Of a stretch of DNA of 12,347 nucleotides, positions 1 through 7,943 are shown one piece after another (the stretch's first letter is position 1; the number at the start of each line of letters is the position of its first letter). The position numbers and the translations under genes were made by a program. Source of the stretch: an uncultured Coriobacteriaceae bacterium (GTDB lineage: Bacteria > Actinomycetota > Coriobacteriia > Coriobacteriales > Eggerthellaceae); NCBI GenBank assembly GCA_946623915.1, contig CAMORQ010000028.1:1-12347 (forward strand), given 5' to 3'. The notes under the pieces are model-generated. The model had not been told where the DNA came from. It did not search any database and saw only the letters and a list, made by a program, of their open reading frames with translations.

Positions 1-1370
1 CACGTTCGCTTCGCCCACGTTTGATACCTCGATGGTGTATTCGATGCGCTGTCCAGGTGCGACTTTGCTGCCGCTTGGAGGCGTCGATGCTTTCGTGACC
101 TTCAGTTCGCCCACAGCTTCGGGCAGGGGATGCACGACGATGTTCGTCGTCGAAGGCAGATCGCTTGCGGGCACGTCCCGCAGGCCGACGTCGAAGGTCG
201 CTTGGTTTTCCACCGCGTCTAGACCCTCCGTTGCCGCCGCATCGCCAACCGTTACGGTGAAGTGCAGCAAGACGGTTTCACCGGGTTCGATTCTCTCCAC
301 AAACCAGGCCACGGCCCCGTCGTCGTGCGCGGTTGCGCGATGCGCCTCTTCGAGGTGGGAAAGCGTGGTGCCTTTGGGAATCCTGTCGAATACGCCGACG
401 CCTTCGGCAGCGCTGCCACCCGTGTTCGAGACGGCAAGCGTGTAGGCTATCTCGTCGCCCGCTTTGACAGCGGTGCCCGATTCGGGTGCGCTCGTTTTCA
501 CCACTTCGACGATGGCGGGCGGTTTCTCGTCTTCGGTTACATGGATCACCTTGTTGGTTTCGAAGGCGGGGTCGGGGTTGTCTGGGTTTCCGGGTTGCCG
601 CTCTTCGTTGGGACTTTCGAACAGGGCCGCGTTTTCGACGATGGCGGGCGCGTCGTCGCGGACGGTGACCGCATACGATACGGTCTTGGACGCGTCGTCT
701 CCCACCTCGATGTCGCGGACCAGGAATTCGACGTAGGCGCGTGCGGACGAGTCGCCTTCGCCGTCGTTGGCGACGTAGACCCCTTCTCCTTCGATGGACC
801 CTTCGACGAACTGCGTGCCGTGCGGGATGTAGTCGCGCACAACCGTGTAGGGTGCCGTCTCGGCGCCGGTGTTCACGGCGGTCAGTTTGTAGGTGATGCG
901 CGAACCTCGCTCGACTCTCGTGTTGCGCTCCGGATCGCTGTCTTTGTAGACGCTGACATGGTGGCCTGCTTTGTGCGCGACGACGTGGGACACTTCGTTG
1001 GTGGGCGTGGGCAGGGGAGCGTCTGGTGCCGCTTGCCGTCCTGTTGCGTACGTGGCCTGGTTGCGAATCTGGTATCCGGACTCCAGCCCCGCCTTGACGT
1101 TCACGTCGAAGCGCAGCGTGACACGCTCACCGGCTGCGAGCTTTTCCACATACCAGCCCACGCCCGTGTCTTCTCCGTTGCGGATGGCGTTGTGCTCTTG
1201 GGGAAGGTCGGCAAGTTCGGTGCCGGCGGGAACCTGGTCGAACACGGCGACGCCTTCAAGGTCGCCGTCTCCGGTGTTGACAAGGTCGATGAAGTACGTG
1301 ATGCGCTCGCCGCTGTCGACCGTGCTGCCGCTTGCCGGGATGCAGGATTTCGTTGCTTCGAGTTCGCCTG
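1..1370 (-). repeat. DUF11-type module array at the C-terminal side of the surface protein
   Basis: Modules start near residues 1736, 1868, 2012 and 2155. The first, third and fourth share a TK or VKTS start, then SG(S/T)-V-(S/A/P)G(E/D/Q), a short Y-I/L-V strand and SN or VN followed by TG or VG. The first and third also share VFD-(Q/R)-(V/I)P-GT and a W-(Y/F)-VE strand. The second is a different subtype (KDSDPERNTRVERGSRITY, VRDYIPHGTQF). The fourth is cut by the window edge. DUF11 domains are common in long bacterial surface stalks, so this fits an extended spacer holding the N-terminal region away from the cell. Confidence 0.75.
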
Positions 1371-4300
1371 ACACGGGCGCCTCTCCGACTTCGATCGTTT
1401 CGTCGTCGGTTGTTTTCTCGGCGTTGTCGGCCCAGGTGCTCGCGACGTTGTGCACTTTCTCACCGTCGAGCTCGCTTGCCGTTACAACGGCTTGGAACTG
1501 GACAAATGCGCGTTGCTCGCCCGTTGTGCCGAGCGGGTTCCATTTCTCGGTCGCGTTTTCGGCCGCGTCTTTCCAGATTCCGTAGGTGCCGTCGTCGCAG
1601 ATGAGCGCGCGGTTCAGGTCGATCTGCCAATTCGCATGGAACATGTTCTGCTTCAGCGCGTACGTGCCCGGCTCGTAGAGGTTGCCGTCGACGTCGAAAG
1701 CCTGCACAGACGTGCGCACCAACTGCATGCCTTCGGTTTGGAACACGTCGTCGACGACGACGTTGCGCGCAATCGTGCCGACCGCTTCGTTGTCTATCTG
1801 CATGCGGTAGGTGACCACGTCGCCCTGCTTGTAGGAAACCGCAGGCTCTAAGGCTTGCTTCTGGATGCGCAGATGCGGCGTGTTTACCCAGATGATAGCG
1901 TCGTCTTCAGCGCCCAGGTCGTCGAGCATATTGTCGGCGCGCACCCGGGCGGTGTTTACCACTTCGTCGCCATTCACATCTTCGGATGCCACGGCGCTGT
2001 AGCGCACGGTAACCGGCACGCCTGTCGGCAGGTAGTCGCATGTCACATCGAATCCGTTGTCCTTAACGGACGTTTCGACGTGGTTGGCGCGGTTTTCCTC
2101 GGCGTGCTTCCCCTCTCCGTCTATGGGGTAGACGACGCTTTCCGGCACACCGGACACTTCGATGGAGTCCTTGTTCAGGACGAGGCCGGTAGGAAGGGTG
2201 ATGTCGTTCATGACGACGTTTTTGGCCACGGTTCCCGGCGCGATGTTTTGGTACGTAATCGTGTAGTGCGCCTCTTCGCCCACCTGATGCTCGTACTTTT
2301 CGACGCTCTTTTCCATCACGAGTACGGCGTCGTTGGTCCAGATTCCGTCGCGGCTCGTCGCGCGCTCCTTGCCAGGGAGTGGGTTGGCTGCTTCTGCGGT
2401 TGCCGAATTGATCGTTTCGAGCCCGTTCGAGTCGCGCGTGGCTTTCGCCGGGTAGGTGATGCTGACGACGGCGCCCGACGGCAGGTAGGGTATGCGCGCG
2501 ACGAATCCGTTGCCGCTTTCGGTGACCTTCGCGTCGCTTGCGCGCTTTTCTTCCTTGTGCGTTCCGTTGCCGTCTACCGGGTAGGCCACGGATGCGGGCA
2601 CGCCATCGATTTTGACCGAGCCCTTGTCGAAGGCAACGCGTTCGGGTAGGTCGGTGTCGGTTATCACGACGTCTTTCGCTATGGTTCCAGCAGGCGCGGT
2701 GTTCGTCAGCGTGACCAGGTAAGTGGCCGTGTCGTCGACGCGGTATTCGAACGCGTCGGCGCGCTTGAGCATGTCGAAGGACACTGAATTCACCCAGACC
2801 GTGTCCGACGCTTCGACCTTCTTGGCCGGGTCTACCGGGTTCGCGCAGGTGGCGCGCGCCGTGTTCACGGTTTCCTTGCCGTTACCTTTCTCCTGTGCGC
2901 GAGCTTGGTAGGTAACGGTCACCGGTGTTTTTGCTGGGAGGTAGTTCATGGTTATGGCAAAGCCGTTGCCGGACGCCGAAACGTTGTGGCGCACGTCGCG
3001 CTTTTCGGTTTTATGCGTTCCGTTTCCGTCTATGGGGAAGTCGACCTGTGCGGGAAGCCCGCTGACCTTGATGCTCGACGGATCGAGCTTCAAGTGGTCC
3101 GGCAGCGTGATGTCTTCCACTTTCGCGTCCTCGGCTATGGTCCCACCCTTGGTGTTTTCCAGGACGAGTGTGTAGGTTACGGTGTCGCCTACGGCGTATT
3201 CGAACGCGTCGGCCTTCTTCGACAAGGACAGCTCGGCGGCATTTACCCAGACGCCGTCGGAACTGGAAGGATCCTTCGCCCCTGGCAGCGGATTGTCCGC
3301 GTGTGCGGTGACGGTATTGAAGTGCTCGGAGCCGTTCGACTGCGCGCTCGCTGTCGCCTGGTACGTGATGGTCGCCTTGCTGCCTGCGGGCAGATAGGGG
3401 ATTTCGACGGTCACGGTGTTGTTTTTGCTGGCGGTGCCGACGGTGTTTTTCCGCTGCTCTTCGGCGTGTGCGCCGTTGCCGTCGGTTGGGTAGGCGATTG
3501 TGCCAGGCACTCCCGCCACCTTGATGGATGCGGAATCGATCTTCATCTGGGCGGGCAGCCCGGTGTCGGAAACCTTCACGTTCTTGGCGATGGTGCCTGC
3601 AGGAGCGCTGTTCTCCACGACCAATGTGTAGGCGATTGTGTCTCCCGGACGGTATTCGAATTTGTCGGCACGCTTCACTACGCCGAGCTTCGACCCGTTC
3701 ACCCATACGCTTTCTTTCGCCTCCACGGTGTTTTTGCCCGGTTCGACCGGATTGTCCCACGTGGCGCGCGCCGTGTTCACGGTTTCCTTGCCGGCAGACG
3801 CCTCAAGCGCTTGGGCCTGGTAGGTGACCGTCGCGGTCGATCCTTCGGGCAGATAGGGAATGGTCGCTTCGAACCCGTTGCCCTTGGCGGTAACGGCAGC
3901 CTTGTTCGCGCGGCTTTCGTCCTTGTGCGCCCCGTTGCCGTCGATATTGTAGGTAACCGGATCCGCGACGCCGGAAACCTTCACGGAAGCCGTGTCCAGC
4001 TTCAGGTGGGAGGGCAGCGACGTGTCCGATATCTTCACGTTCTTCGCTATGGTGTTGGCCACGGTGTTCTTCACCGTGAGGGTGTAGGAAATAGTGTCGC
4101 CCACGTTGTACTCGAACGAGTCGGCCTTCTTGGTAAGCGCGAGCTGCGCAGAATTTACCCAGAGTCCGTCTTTGGCCGACACCGTTTTGGCCTCGCCCGC
4201 GCCTGGGTTGGAAAGCTCTGCCGTGGCGGTGTTGAAGAATTCCTTGCCGTTGTTCGCGGCGGTCAGCTTCACCTTGAACGTGTAGGTGACCGGTTTGCCG

Positions 4301-6573
4301 TAGGGCAGGTAGGGGATGGTCGCATCCAGGCCGGACGCCGAAAGCGTTTCTTTGGCCGACTCGTTGGTGTAGCCCGCAAAACCGGATTCCGCCTTCGTGA
4401 TAAGCTTCCCGTACGTGCCCGCATGTTTGCCCTGCTGCGCCTTGTAGGAGAAGTCGTGAGGGTAGCCGAGTACGTAGCGGCCCATAAACGTGTCGTTGCC
4501 GCTTCTGTTGACCACGCCGGCGCAGGTAAGCGATCCCGATACTGCCTGCAGGCCGTTGGGCAGGGCGTCTTTCACCTTCACGTTGCGTGCAATCGATCCC
4601 TCTTTGGCGTTCTCGACGGTGATGGTGTAGGTGGCTTCGTCGCCGACGGCGTTTTCGAAGCGGACGCTTTTGCCTATCTTCACCGCCGACGCGCCCACGA
4701 TGACCGGAACCTCGTTCGAGCGCTTTTCGACCTCGTTCACCGAGCAGCGGGCCGTGTTCGACAGGATCGGTTTGCTTTCGCTGACCACGCGCGCCTTCAC
4801 GTGGAGCACGTACTGCCCGCCTTTGTAGACCATGGCCTGGGAGGCGTCCTTGTTCGTTCCCGCGTTCACGGGTTGCAGGTATTCGGGCGAAAACGCGAAA
4901 CGCACGGTATGCGTGGCGCTATCGTAGGTTGCCTTGCCAGCGGCGGTTATGTTGGTTGCATTCGGCGATGTGGCCGTTCCCGACCCGTCTTTGGCGCCCA
5001 GGTAGTCCAGCGATGCGGACACGTATTCGAGGTTGGCGTCGAGCTTGTCGGTAATCGAAAAGCTCTGGTACGCTGTGAACAGGTCGTTTCCGAAGTCGTT
5101 GACCTTTTGGACGATGTGGAACGTCACGGTGTCGCCGGCTTTCAGCTCTTCGTGGCTGTCGACGTACTTTTCCGGCGCGCCCGGCTGCACGCCGTTGATG
5201 CTGCCGAAGGCCATGGTGAAGTACTTGCGCCCGTTCGACGAGTAGGCTTTCTCGTGGGCGAGCGACGTTGTGTTGTCGAGGGTGGGGTTGGCCTGGTTGT
5301 TCGTGGACGCGCCCAGGTTCTTTATGGTTCCGGAGTCGGTGATGGATTCGGTGCCGAACCCTTCGGTGACCGGGTTGGCCAGGGGCCATTGGGTGTAGCC
5401 GACGGCGTACTGACGCACAACGATGGAGCTGGACCCGTTCAGGTCCTTTTCGATCGAAGCGCTGCGCCAGGGGTAGGTGTACCCTCCGCTTTCGAAATCG
5501 GTGGGATACATTTTCCCGCCCATCACGAAGCAGTCGCGCGAGGTGTACTTGTTGTCGATATAGTCGATGCCGGTGACGCTTTTCTGCGTTCCGTCAGCGT
5601 TGTATATGGTGCGCCCCGAAAGCGGGTAGTAGCTCTCCGGAGCACCGGTGAGGCTGGAAACCGGCACGGTAAGCCAAGGGCCTCCCAGGTAGCCCAGCCA
5701 ACCGCCTTCGTCGATTTCGTACACGTAGGACCCCGGAATGAAAGAGTACTGCTTGTCAGCGGGGATGCCCGCGCTGACCGGGCCGATGTGACGGTTTGTC
5801 ACCGGCGCGGTGGAGGAAACCGACGAGGCGGCTGCGTTCTGCACGGCGAAGCCTTCGCCGTTGTCCATAGATGTGCCGAGCACCGACATGATGCCGTTGA
5901 TGGGCACTTCCTTGCCCGTGATGCTGTCAATGAATGTGTAGGTTTGGTCCATGCGCGTGATGCCGAACTGATAGAAACCCCAATCGAAGTTGTCGGTGAA
6001 CTGCACCACGGACTTGTTCGTCCATTTTTCGCCCCACCCGACCGATTCGTCCACGGTGTTCAGGATCACATTGCGCACGCGGATGTCCACCAGCGTTTCG
6101 TAGGAGCTGTTCGTGTTGCGCAGGTACCCAGCCTGCTTCCAGGTGATGGTGAACTCCGCCCCCTTCGCGCCGTTGTTCTTGGCGGTGCTGTTGGAAACGA
6201 ACGCCTTGCCGCCGAACCATTGGAAGCCGCCTTGTTTGTAGTTGTCCACGAACGAAGGCAGGATGGCTTGGTAGCGTTCGGGCGAATAGTCGTAGCGCGC
6301 GCCCTTGAACGTGCCATCTTCGGTGCGGATGGACGCGGGCAACGGCGCAAGGTCCACAAACGCGCCGCCCTTGGCGTCGTCGAGGGTGAGCCCGGCGCTT
6401 GTATGGTTGAGGGTGAGGTAGTACCCGTTGTCGAACAGCTTCGTCGAGTCGATGGTTTCCGCGCGGTAACCTCCAGCCGCGAAGGCGGCCGCGCCTAGGA
6501 CAAGGCATGCGACGGCTGCGGCTGCGATGATGTACGCGATGCGGTGGCGGAATGCGGATCGTAATCTGTTCAC
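1..6573 (-). CDS. Giant secreted multi-repeat surface protein (isopeptide/DUF11-type modules), 3' end outside window
   Basis: Probable cell-surface adhesin or fimbria-like stalk protein; 2191 codons are visible without a stop and the C-terminus (possible LPXTG or membrane anchor) is off the left edge. Start chosen: GTG at 6573-6571 with GAGGT 4 nt upstream. Residues 1-32 form a signal peptide: basic MNRLRSAFRHR, then a hydrophobic core ending in AFA-A. Residues 33 to about 440 are rich in Tyr, Trp and Gly and match no family I recognise. Residues about 440-610 resemble a fimbrial isopeptide (D2) domain. Residues about 612-805 are a divergent repeat, 805-1562 five tandem repeats of about 151 residues, 1563-1735 another divergent module, and 1736-2191 DUF11-type modules. 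Most modules keep a Lys near the start, an Asp before LP and a terminal Asn, as expected for self-forming Lys-Asn isopeptide bonds. The fold and surface role are inferred from family resemblance; the ligand is unknown. Confidence 0.9.
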   Translation of the reverse strand, partial: MNRLRSAFRHRIAYIIAAAAVACLVLGAAAFAAGGYRAETIDSTKLFDNGYYLTLNHTSAGLTLDDAKGGAFVDLAPLPASIRTEDGTFKGARYDYSPERYQAILPSFVDNYKQGGFQWFGGKAFVSNSTAKNNGAKGAEFTITWKQAGYLRNTNSSYETLVDIRVRNVILNTVDESVGWGEKWTNKSVVQFTDNFDWGFYQFGITRMDQTYTFIDSITGKEVPINGIMSVLGTSMDNGEGFAVQNAAASSVSSTAPVTNRHIGPVSAGIPADKQYSFIPGSYVYEIDEGGWLGYLGGPWLTVPVSSLTGAPESYYPLSGRTIYNADGTQKSVTGIDYIDNKYTSRDCFVMGGKMYPTDFESGGYTYPWRSASIEKDLNGSSSIVVRQYAVGYTQWPLANPVTEGFGTESITDSGTIKNLGASTNNQANPTLDNTTSLAHEKAYSSNGRKYFTMAFGSINGVQPGAPEKYVDSHEELKAGDTVTFHIVQKVNDFGNDLFTAYQSFSITDKLDANLEYVSASLDYLGAKDGSGTATSPNATNITAAGKATYDSATHTVRFAFSPEYLQPVNAGTNKDASQAMVYKGGQYVLHVKARVVSESKPILSNTARCSVNEVEKRSNEVPVIVGASAVKIGKSVRFENAVGDEATYTITVENAKEGSIARNVKVKDALPNGLQAVSGSLTCAGVVNRSGNDTFMGRYVLGYPHDFSYKAQQGKHAGTYGKLITKAESGFAGYTNESAKETLSASGLDATIPYLPYGKPVTYTFKVKLTAANNGKEFFNTATAELSNPGAGEAKTVSAKDGLWVNSAQLALTKKADSFEYNVGDTISYTLTVKNTVANTIAKNVKISDTSLPSHLKLDTASVKVSGVADPVTYNIDGNGAHKDESRANKAAVTAKGNGFEATIPYLPEGSTATVTYQAQALEASAGKETVNTARATWDNPVEPGKNTVEAKESVWVNGSKLGVVKRADKFEYRPGDTIAYTLVVENSAPAGTIAKNVKVSDTGLPAQMKIDSASIKVAGVPGTIAYPTDGNGAHAEEQRKNTVGTASKNNTVTVEIPYLPAGSKATITYQATASAQSNGSEHFNTVTAHADNPLPGAKDPSSSDGVWVNAAELSLSKKADAFEYAVGDTVTYTLVLENTKGGTIAEDAKVEDITLPDHLKLDPSSIKVSGLPAQVDFPIDGNGTHKTEKRDVRHNVSASGNGFAITMNYLPAKTPVTVTYQARAQEKGNGKETVNTARATCANPVDPAKKVEASDTVWVNSVSFDMLKRADAFEYRVDDTATYLVTLTNTAPAGTIAKDVVITDTDLPERVAFDKGSVKIDGVPASVAYPVDGNGTHKEEKRASDAKVTESGNGFVARIPYLPSGAVVSITYPAKATRDSNGLETINSATAEAANPLPGKERATSRDGIWTNDAVLVMEKSVEKYEHQVGEEAHYTITYQNIAPGTVAKNVVMNDITLPTGLVLNKDSIEVSGVPESVVYPIDGEGKHAEENRANHVETSVKDNGFDVTCDYLPTGVPVTVRYSAVASEDVNGDEVVNTARVRADNMLDDLGAEDDAIIWVNTPHLRIQKQALEPAVSYKQGDVVTYRMQIDNEAVGTIARNVVVDDVFQTEGMQLVRTSVQAFDVDGNLYEPGTYALKQNMFHANWQIDLNRALICDDGTYGIWKDAAENATEKWNPLGTTGEQRAFVQFQAVVTASELDGEKVHNVASTWADNAEKTTDDETIEVGEAPVSGELEATKSCIPASGSTVDSGERITYFIDLVNTGDGDLEGVAVFDQVPAGTELADLPQEHNAIRNGEDTGVGWYVEKLAAGERVTLRFDVNVKAGLESGYQIRNQATYATGRQAAPDAPLPTPTNEVSHVVAHKAGHHVSVYKDSDPERNTRVERGSRITYKLTAVNTGAETAPYTVVRDYIPHGTQFVEGSIEGEGVYVANDGEGDSSARAYVEFLVRDIEVGDDASKTVSYAVTVRDDAPAIVENAALFESPNEERQPGNPDNPDPAFETNKVIHVTEDEKPPAIVEVVKTSAPESGTAVKAGDEIAYTLAVSNTGGSAAEGVGVFDRIPKGTTLSHLEEAHRATAHDDGAVAWFVERIEPGETVLLHFTVTVGDAAATEGLDAVENQATFDVGLRDVPASDLPSTTNIVVHPLPEAVGELKVTKASTPPSGSKVAPGQRIEYTIEVSNVGEANV
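1886..4157 (-). repeat. Five tandem ~454-bp (about 151-residue) protein repeats
   Basis: Each unit begins just after a WVN (once WTN) motif; these motifs lie at about 4157, 3703, 3246, 2793, 2336 and 1886, giving intervals of 450-457 bp. Shared unit features in order: KKAD or KRAD followed by FEY, a GD-T-Y-T stretch, N-GTIAKNV, D-LP, a VSGV-like strand, (I/V/T)DGNG-H, a YLP motif, a VTYQA strand, NTA and NP, then WVN. The fifth unit is the most diverged (EKSVEKYEH, DGEGKH). A longer, diverged copy precedes the array (4157 to about 4740) and another follows it (about 1370-1886). The copies are clearly diverged at DNA level, so the array is old rather than freshly amplified, apart from short identical blocks. 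Confidence 0.88.
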
Positions 6574-6602
6574 GGGTACCTCGTTTCGTCTAGAAGGGTC
6601 CT

Positions 6603-6650
6603 TGCATGCGCTCGCGCCGCCCTCCCGCAGGATCGGGCGGCGCAGATGCA
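6603..6650 (-). other. Strong stem-loop in the leader of the surface-protein gene
   Basis: A perfect 9-bp inverted repeat, GCGCCGCCC at 6614-6622 and GGGCGGCGC at 6635-6643, encloses 12 nt in which TCC and GGA can add 3 bp. TGCAT at 6603-6607 and ATGCA at 6646-6650 add an outer 5-bp stem across an asymmetric internal loop. It lies about 30 nt upstream of the GTG start on the minus strand. No T-run follows on either strand, so it is not a typical intrinsic terminator. An RNA-level role (stability or translation control) or a protein-binding palindrome is inferred. Confidence 0.5.
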
Positions 6651-6750
6651 CTCTGGCGCGGGCGAGAACGGGTGCAGGCGAAAAGGGGTCTTCTCCATCC
6701 GCGCCGACATCCACGATAGGCGTCCGCACACACCGGAACACACACTCCCG

Positions 6751-6818
6751 CGTCCCCGGAAACGCCCCAGAAACGCCCCAGAAATGTCAACGAAATCACC
6801 GCAGTCCGTCCCCGGAAA
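6751..6818. repeat. 11-bp phased repeat and 12-bp direct repeat in the intergenic region
   Basis: AAACGCCCCAG occurs twice in perfect tandem at 6760-6770 and 6771-6781. GAAA starts at 6759, 6770, 6781 and 6792, exactly 11 bp apart. CGTCCCCGGAAA occurs at 6751-6762 and again at 6807-6818. The array lies about 180 bp upstream of the surface gene and about 210 bp upstream of ilvE. Helical phasing suggests stacked binding sites for a regulator on one face of the DNA, or gentle bending; neither is proven. Confidence 0.5.
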
Positions 6819-6915
6819 TCTCTCAGCGCAGGCCAGGGCCTATCTGCGTAGCGGACAATCGCGAAAAAACGCGTCGATAGAATCTGCACACTTTGGATTG
6901 CTTCGAAAAACGAGC

Positions 6916-6943
6916 TTTTTGCTTTAGTCGATTGGAGTACAAT
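6916..6943 (+). promoter_or_regulatory. Candidate ilvE operon promoter
   Basis: TACAAT at 6938-6943 matches the -10 consensus at five of six positions and lies about 60 bp before the ilvE start, giving a leader of about 50 nt. No good -35 box is found at 16-18 bp spacing; a T-rich stretch (TTTTTG, 6916-6921) is the closest, preceded by an A-tract. TAGAAT at 6878-6883 is an alternative -10 further upstream, also without a good -35 box. Confidence 0.4.
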
Positions 6944-6969
6944 AGCTAGACTAATAAGCTCTGTTTCGC

Positions 6970-7002
6970 TGGTCGTGCGGAATACGGAAAGGAGAACGAC
7001 CA
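6970..7002 (+). promoter_or_regulatory. Hairpin presenting the ilvE ribosome-binding site
   Basis: TGGTCGT at 6970-6976 pairs perfectly with ACGACCA at 6996-7002, the last base being the A of the ilvE start codon. The 19-nt loop carries the Shine-Dalgarno sequence AAAGGAG (6988-6994). The SD would be exposed in the loop while the start codon edge is held in the stem. This could tune translation, or be chance; the SD itself clearly selects the ATG at 7002. Confidence 0.45.
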
Positions 7003-7919
7003 TGGCTCTTGCAGAAAGCGAATTCATTTGGAAGAACGGGGAGCTTGTCCCCTGGGCGGAAGCAACGACGCATGTTCTGTCGCACTCGCTTCACTACGGA
7101 TCCGGCGTGTTCGAAGGCATACGCTGCTACAAAGGTGACGAAGGAAGCAACGTGTTCCGTCTTGTCGACCATATGGAACGCCTGATCAACAGCTGCAAGA
7201 TCGCGCTTATCCCCGTTACCTACACTGCCGAAGAACTGGTTGCCGCCACGGTCGAAACCGTGAAGGCCAACAAGCTCGAAGAATGCTATGTCCGCCCGAT
7301 TGTCTACCGCGGGTACGGCACGATGGGCGTCGATCCCACCAACGCTCCGGTCGATGTGGCCATTGCCGTGTGGCCTTGGGGCGCCTACCTGGGCGAGGAA
7401 GCCCTCGAAAAGGGCATCAAGGCTGGCACCAGCTCGTGGCGCCAGCGTTCCAACAACGCGATTCCGCCCTATATGAAGGCCACGGCAAGCTACATGAACT
7501 CCATCTTGGCAAAGCTGGAAGCGAAGGCGCACGGCTACGAAGAGGCGGTCATGCTCAACGAGCAGGGCTACGTCGCCGAAGGCACGGGCGAGAATATCTT
7601 CATGGTGCGCGACGGCATCATTTCCACGCCTCCGGTCTCCGACGGTATCCTGCCCGGCATCACGCGCGACACGGTCATCCAGCTTGCATGCGACCTGGAC
7701 ATCCCGGTCATCGAAGAGAGCCTGACGCGTTCGGACCTCTACACCGCTGACGAGGTGTTATTCACGGGCTCTGCTGCCGAGGTCACGCCGGTCGCCAGCA
7801 TCGACGAGCGGGAAATCGGCGGACGCGGCCCCATCACCAAGGCCATCCAGGAGCGCTTCTTCGAAATGGTTGCTGGCCGCCACGCGGAATACGCCGACTG
7901 GCTCTATCCTGTTGCGTAG
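7002..7919 (+). CDS. ilvE: Branched-chain amino acid aminotransferase
   Basis: PLP-dependent class IV (fold type IV) aminotransferase that interconverts leucine, isoleucine and valine with their 2-oxo acids, using glutamate/2-oxoglutarate; cytosolic last step of branched-chain amino acid synthesis. The 305 residues match the usual length of bacterial IlvE (about 300-310). Visible hallmarks: HYGSGVFEGIR (31-41), Arg60 of the cofactor phosphate region, catalytic Lys159 in PPYMKATASYM, and the HGYEEAVMLN then YVAEGTGENIF signature (177-200) with Glu193. Start: ATG at 7002 follows AAAGGAG with good spacing; an in-frame GTG at 6975 lacks an SD and would add residues atypical of the family. It is the first gene of a probable operon with cimA and yerC, consistent with isoleucine production. 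A D-amino acid aminotransferase is less likely given the BCAT-like motifs. Confidence 0.95.
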   Translation: MALAESEFIWKNGELVPWAEATTHVLSHSLHYGSGVFEGIRCYKGDEGSNVFRLVDHMERLINSCKIALIPVTYTAEELVAATVETVKANKLEECYVRPIVYRGYGTMGVDPTNAPVDVAIAVWPWGAYLGEEALEKGIKAGTSSWRQRSNNAIPPYMKATASYMNSILAKLEAKAHGYEEAVMLNEQGYVAEGTGENIFMVRDGIISTPPVSDGILPGITRDTVIQLACDLDIPVIEESLTRSDLYTADEVLFTGSAAEVTPVASIDEREIGGRGPITKAIQERFFEMVAGRHAEYADWLYPVA

Positions 7920-7943
7920 TGCGTGCCTAAGGCGATGCGGGCC

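Noticed and set aside
262..1371. Plus-strand open frame of 369 codons
   Set aside because: Same cause: it is the antisense shadow of the DUF11 modules.
1886..4157. Repeat array as a CRISPR or other non-coding array
   Set aside because: The period of about 454 bp is a multiple-of-three protein repeat with diverged copies in one open frame; there are no short identical repeats with unique spacers.
2905..6498. Plus-strand open frame of 1197 codons
   Set aside because: It is antisense to the giant surface gene. Its Arg, Gly, Val and His-rich product has no domain logic, and the minus-strand frame has a signal peptide, SD and clear repeats. Strong GC bias at third positions leaves the opposite strand open.
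6785..6790. Perfect TTGACA (-35) on the minus strand for the surface gene
   Set aside because: At 16-18 bp spacing the downstream hexamers are G/C-rich (such as GGGCGT), so no -10 box supports a promoter; it lies inside the phased repeat.
6527..6880. Possible 117-codon plus-strand gene in the intergenic region
   Set aside because: Starts inside the surface gene's signal-peptide region on the other strand, has no SD and a low-complexity Arg/Pro-rich product.
6940..7001. T-box or amino-acid leader-peptide attenuator before ilvE
   Set aside because: No T-box sequence (GGTGG-type core), no short ORF rich in Ile, Leu or Val codons, and no terminator hairpin with a T-run in the short leader.
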